Source: Methanobacterium sp. (lineage in GTDB: Archaea; Methanobacteriota; Methanobacteria; Methanobacteriales; Methanobacteriaceae). From it: a stretch of DNA of 64,000 nucleotides. Under the pieces are notes generated by a model, which saw only the letters and a list, made by a program, of their open reading frames with translations, was not told where the DNA came from and searched no databases. Location: positions 23,991 to 87,990 of the forward strand of contig DUPR01000062.1 of assembly GCA_012838205.1 (NCBI GenBank), read 5' to 3'. Below, in pieces: positions 61,165-64,000 of this stretch; the stretch's first letter is position 1; each line of letters begins with the position of its first letter. The position numbers and the translations under genes are program-made.

Positions 61165-62067
61165 ATGAATAAAAATGCCAAAATTTTGATGATTGGTATG
61201 GGTGGACTTTCGGTAATGGCCATGTTTGTCCTGATTGTTCTAGTATCCATGTCCTCTTCTTTCGGAGGTTCTGTGGCAGTCATACCAATTCAAGGCCAAA
61301 TTGGGTATGGTTCATCTAATATGTTAGGTGGAAGCGTTGTTAATCCTGACGAAATCAAGGAACAAATTAAAACAGCTGAATCTGACAGATCGGTAAGCGC
61401 AATTCTCCTGGAAATAAATAGTCCAGGTGGAACACCAGTTGCCAGTGAAGAGATCATGGAAGAAGTTAAAGATTGTAAAAAACCAGTGGTGTCATGGATC
61501 AGTGATTCTGGAGCATCAGGGGCGTATCTTGCAGCTTCTGGCTCAGATAAGATAGTTGCCAGTAACTCCTCAATGGTGGGAAGTATCGGTGTGATCATGG
61601 ATTTAACCAATCTTTCGGATCTTTACCAGAAACTAGGAATAGATCGATACGCAATAAAAGGTGGAAAATACAAGGATATTGGTGCTGACTACAGAGATTT
61701 GACCAGTGAGGAAAAGAACATACTTCAAACCATGGTCGATGAAAATTATGAAAGCTTTGTTGCAAATGTTGCCCAAAACAGGAAACTAAGCAAAGAATAC
61801 GTGGAAAACATAGCAGAAGGACAAGTATATACTGGAAAACAAGCCAAAAAACTGAAACTCATCGATGAAATCGGGGGCAAAGATCATGCTCTTGATATTG
61901 CAGCAAAACTTGGAGGAATTCATGGATCATATGAGGTGATAACTATGAAATCTCCTCAGTCATTCAGTGATGTTTTAAACACACTTTCTTCCAAGATCGG
62001 ATATTCTATTGGAAAAGGAATAGGCAGTCTTTTAAAGGAGGATACAATTCAAAGTGCTATGTATTAA
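61165..62067 (+). CDS. sppA: signal peptide peptidase SppA
   Basis: A 300-residue S49-family protease with one N-terminal span (MAMFVLIVLVSMSSSFGG). The SPPA core includes EINSPGGTPVASEEI, the nucleophile Ser118 in DSGASGAYLAASG and, about 52 residues later, Lys170 in GGKYK, giving the Ser-Lys dyad. It degrades cleaved signal peptides and membrane proteins. ATG behind GGAGGTG. Confidence 0.92.
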   Translation: MNKNAKILMIGMGGLSVMAMFVLIVLVSMSSSFGGSVAVIPIQGQIGYGSSNMLGGSVVNPDEIKEQIKTAESDRSVSAILLEINSPGGTPVASEEIMEEVKDCKKPVVSWISDSGASGAYLAASGSDKIVASNSSMVGSIGVIMDLTNLSDLYQKLGIDRYAIKGGKYKDIGADYRDLTSEEKNILQTMVDENYESFVANVAQNRKLSKEYVENIAEGQVYTGKQAKKLKLIDEIGGKDHALDIAAKLGGIHGSYEVITMKSPQSFSDVLNTLSSKIGYSIGKGIGSLLKEDTIQSAMY

Positions 62068-62371
62068 CAAAACTCGGGTTTAATCATTTAAACACAGTAA
62101 AATCCTTTTTTTTGTATTCATTTTATTTATAATTTTTTTTGTATTGTTTTTTGGGGCCTTGATGAGTATTAAAAAATCAAGTAGATCACCTATTATTGTA
62201 ATAATTTTCTCACGAGTATTACGCGCAAATGGTTTTTCACGCTTTTTGTAATAACACAAAAGATATATATGGTAATACGTAATAAATTGTTTTTACATTA
62301 TACAATTGTTCTCGATATTATTAATGTAGGGAACATTTATAATGATCTTAGAAAAAAACGGAGGTGAAAAG
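62068..62371. other. intergenic with promoter of the FmdE-domain gene
   Basis: A plus-strand promoter contains GTAATAACACAAA (62248-62260) and TATATAT, the same 13-mer and spacing as at 58983. A partial inverted repeat, TATTAC (62216-62221) with GTAATA (62248-62253), flanks the 26-base gap between them. Confidence 0.55.
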
Positions 62372-64000
62372 ATGAGAAAACAAGGACTAATATTGGTAAT
62401 AGCGACTTTAATGGCTGTAATTCTTTGTGGAGCAGTTTCTGCTGCAGATTCATCTGATGTTGGAGGTGGGGCTGGTCTTCCTGACGTAAATTCGTCTGAT
62501 GCAAGTTTGGTTGATCCCATTATCGACGTTAATGTGAATTATGAGTATCAGGATGATACAATCAATCCAGAAATCACTGTCAAAGATTCCAGTGACGTCA
62601 ATATAAAATTCAACACTACTGTACTGCCAAAAGGCAAATATCGTTTGAATTTCGACTATCCGGGTGTAGTTAACGGTGCATTGTTTAAAATAATTGTTAA
62701 AGCCCCTGGATATATTGAGCAAACCCAAAATGTGAGGGTTTACCAGTCTGGAACTGATCCTAACTTCTATGGTGATGCAACCTTCAACATGAAGGCCACA
62801 GACAACTACAAACTGGGACGCGAGGTAGTCAAAAAAGCAGACGAACTACTGAAATTCAAAAATGCAGATAAAATCTTATGTATAACTACAGCAGGATTAG
62901 CTTACCGAAATGGTGTTACAACTCAAGACTGTTTAGAAGGTATACTAAACGGTTCAAACGGTTTGATCACCTATGGTAAAGGAAACTTGCTAACATTCCA
63001 GTCAACTCGAACCGATCCACTAGATTTCTGTTTTGTTGTGAAGAAAGGAAACTCTTTAACAGCAGCATTCTTCCAAAATGGGTCATTGAAACCAGCTTAT
63101 CATGGCACATTCTCAAAATTAACACAGGATCTATGGAAAAAAACATTAACACCTAAATTAGGTAAAAATGCCTTCGGTTACGTCAGTCTATCTCACGCTT
63201 GGAGTGAAGGATTATCCACAGACATCCTAAGACAAGCAGCCTACCATGGCCACGTTTGCCTCGGAACCCTCAGTGGACAAGCAATGATCAGTGTCCTTCT
63301 CAAATACTACCCCCCAGGAGTATATGGAAATCTTGGAGAACTCGAAGCAACCACCTACAGGGCAATCAGTGTACCTGGTGGATCAGATGATGATGCATAT
63401 ATCTATTCTCTGGATTTAACCTCAGGTAAACGATCTTGGGTGGGATACGAAACTAATGCAGACTCCAACTTGGTCGGATTCATTAAATGGTGCGACAAAA
63501 CCAAAACAGGAACCCTCATAATTATGAGATTCAATGAACAGGGCCTTGCTGACCTATTCAGAAAAGAAACTGGTATAAAAGCATATTCCGGTATAGTCAG
63601 TGAACTAAAGTTCAATTCATGGGTAATGAAAAAATTAGAAAACGAACCAGAATCCTTAGTAGAAATACCATATGTTTTCGAAAACATTAACGTTGAAATC
63701 CACAACCAATTAACTGGAGGATATGACTCCAAACAAGTGGTATGTGATGCTAGAGGATTGGATATGGATTACATACTTGGTTTAGGTCTGACTAATGTTG
63801 CTGACCAGAGAGTGGCCACTAACTACAATACTGGAAGATTAACTCCAGCACAAATCAAAGATATAGGAAAAAGGGCTGCTAACCAAGCTATAAACCTATT
63901 CAAAGAAGAAGGAATAAATCTACTAGACTATGTTGACAGTTCCAAACTATTTGTATTCACTACTGCTGGTTACGTTCGAGTTAACGAGCAAGTAATGGAC
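62372..64000 (+). CDS. secreted FmdE-domain surface protein (partial, runs off the window)
   Basis: 543 codons are open to the window edge without stop. A signal peptide (MRKQGLILVIATLMAVILCGAVSAAD) is followed by about 120 residues of beta-rich sequence, then a domain with AAYHGHVCLGTLSGQAM, the metal-binding HGHxC motif of the FmdE (PF02663) family. A segment near residues 140-190 (LGREVVKKADELL...LCITTAGLAYRNG) recurs near the end (IGKRAANQAINLF...FVFTTAGYVRVNE), indicating internal duplication. Its promoter shares a 13-mer with the CbiM-like operon, hinting at an external metal-binding role. Confidence 0.8.
   Translation, partial: MRKQGLILVIATLMAVILCGAVSAADSSDVGGGAGLPDVNSSDASLVDPIIDVNVNYEYQDDTINPEITVKDSSDVNIKFNTTVLPKGKYRLNFDYPGVVNGALFKIIVKAPGYIEQTQNVRVYQSGTDPNFYGDATFNMKATDNYKLGREVVKKADELLKFKNADKILCITTAGLAYRNGVTTQDCLEGILNGSNGLITYGKGNLLTFQSTRTDPLDFCFVVKKGNSLTAAFFQNGSLKPAYHGTFSKLTQDLWKKTLTPKLGKNAFGYVSLSHAWSEGLSTDILRQAAYHGHVCLGTLSGQAMISVLLKYYPPGVYGNLGELEATTYRAISVPGGSDDDAYIYSLDLTSGKRSWVGYETNADSNLVGFIKWCDKTKTGTLIIMRFNEQGLADLFRKETGIKAYSGIVSELKFNSWVMKKLENEPESLVEIPYVFENINVEIHNQLTGGYDSKQVVCDARGLDMDYILGLGLTNVADQRVATNYNTGRLTPAQIKDIGKRAANQAINLFKEEGINLLDYVDSSKLFVFTTAGYVRVNEQVMD

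Noticed and set aside
61290..61610. 106-codon ORF opposite sppA
   Set aside because: Shadow of the clearly coding sppA.

Overview
The window is archaeal chromosome from a hydrogenotrophic methanogen of the order Methanobacteriales, most likely a mesophilic, AT-rich Methanobacterium. The evidence is the methanopterin enzymes (Mch, Hmd), the FeGP-cofactor genes hcgA-G, an archaeal exosome, RNase P, proteasome and ribosomal-protein block, archaeal riboflavin synthase, thermonicotianamine-type synthase, TATA/BRE promoters and many TTG/GTG starts behind strong GGAGG-type ribosome binding sites. There is no rRNA, prophage, complete IS or CRISPR array. One tRNA-Ala(GGC) lies at the left edge.

Layout. 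0-9 kb is a set of small core transcription units: a membrane protein, DUF1890/DUF1894, MetE-ThyA (C1 metabolism), Mch, a secreted GIN-domain lipoprotein, riboflavin synthase, a CMD-family protein, a decayed Fpg/Nei glycosylase remnant and a GNAT-YoaP fusion; a MATE exporter follows. 11.2-19.3 kb is the conserved archaeal information-processing block: L15e, an RNA-binding protein, RNase P Rnp3/Rnp2, proteasome alpha, SBDS, exosome Rrp4/Rrp41/Rrp42, L37Ae, RpoP, Brix, Pcc1, prefoldin beta and DUF3194. 19.5-24 kb is a bacterial-looking cassette (YhbD-type regulator, two bactofilin-like proteins, ABC-2 exporter) next to a divergent ArsR regulator. Then come a bacterial-type LonA, a TPR protein, a metallophosphoesterase, a beta-helix surface protein, an SDR and acetoacetate-decarboxylase-like pair, and a heterodimeric ABC exporter.

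38.5-64 kb is the most interesting part. It combines nickel-free hydrogen metabolism with Ni/Co handling: hcgG, an Hmd paralogue (HmdII type) and an flp-like operon (FdhA-, FdhB- and MvhD-like proteins) on the minus strand; [Fe]-hydrogenase hmd followed by hcgA-F on the plus strand; a CbiM/PDGLE/CbiQ/CbiO ECF metal importer whose ATPase has a histidine-repeat tail; a second CbiM that has lost its metal-binding histidines; a nicotianamine synthase; a CbiX-type chelatase (CfbA, nickel insertion for F430); and a third, unusual CbiM operon with two single-span partners carrying N-terminal His motifs. A signal peptide peptidase and a secreted FmdE-domain protein, cut by the window edge, follow. Hmd is known to replace the Ni-dependent F420-reducing hydrogenase when nickel is scarce, so I infer that this region is a nickel-economy island. 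Shared promoter words and a palindrome at the hmd start site suggest common control, and a three-hairpin candidate RNA lies between the divergent flp and hmd units.

Functional calls rest on recognition of families and motifs by eye. Start codons were moved where a ribosome binding site or the family N-terminus supports it.
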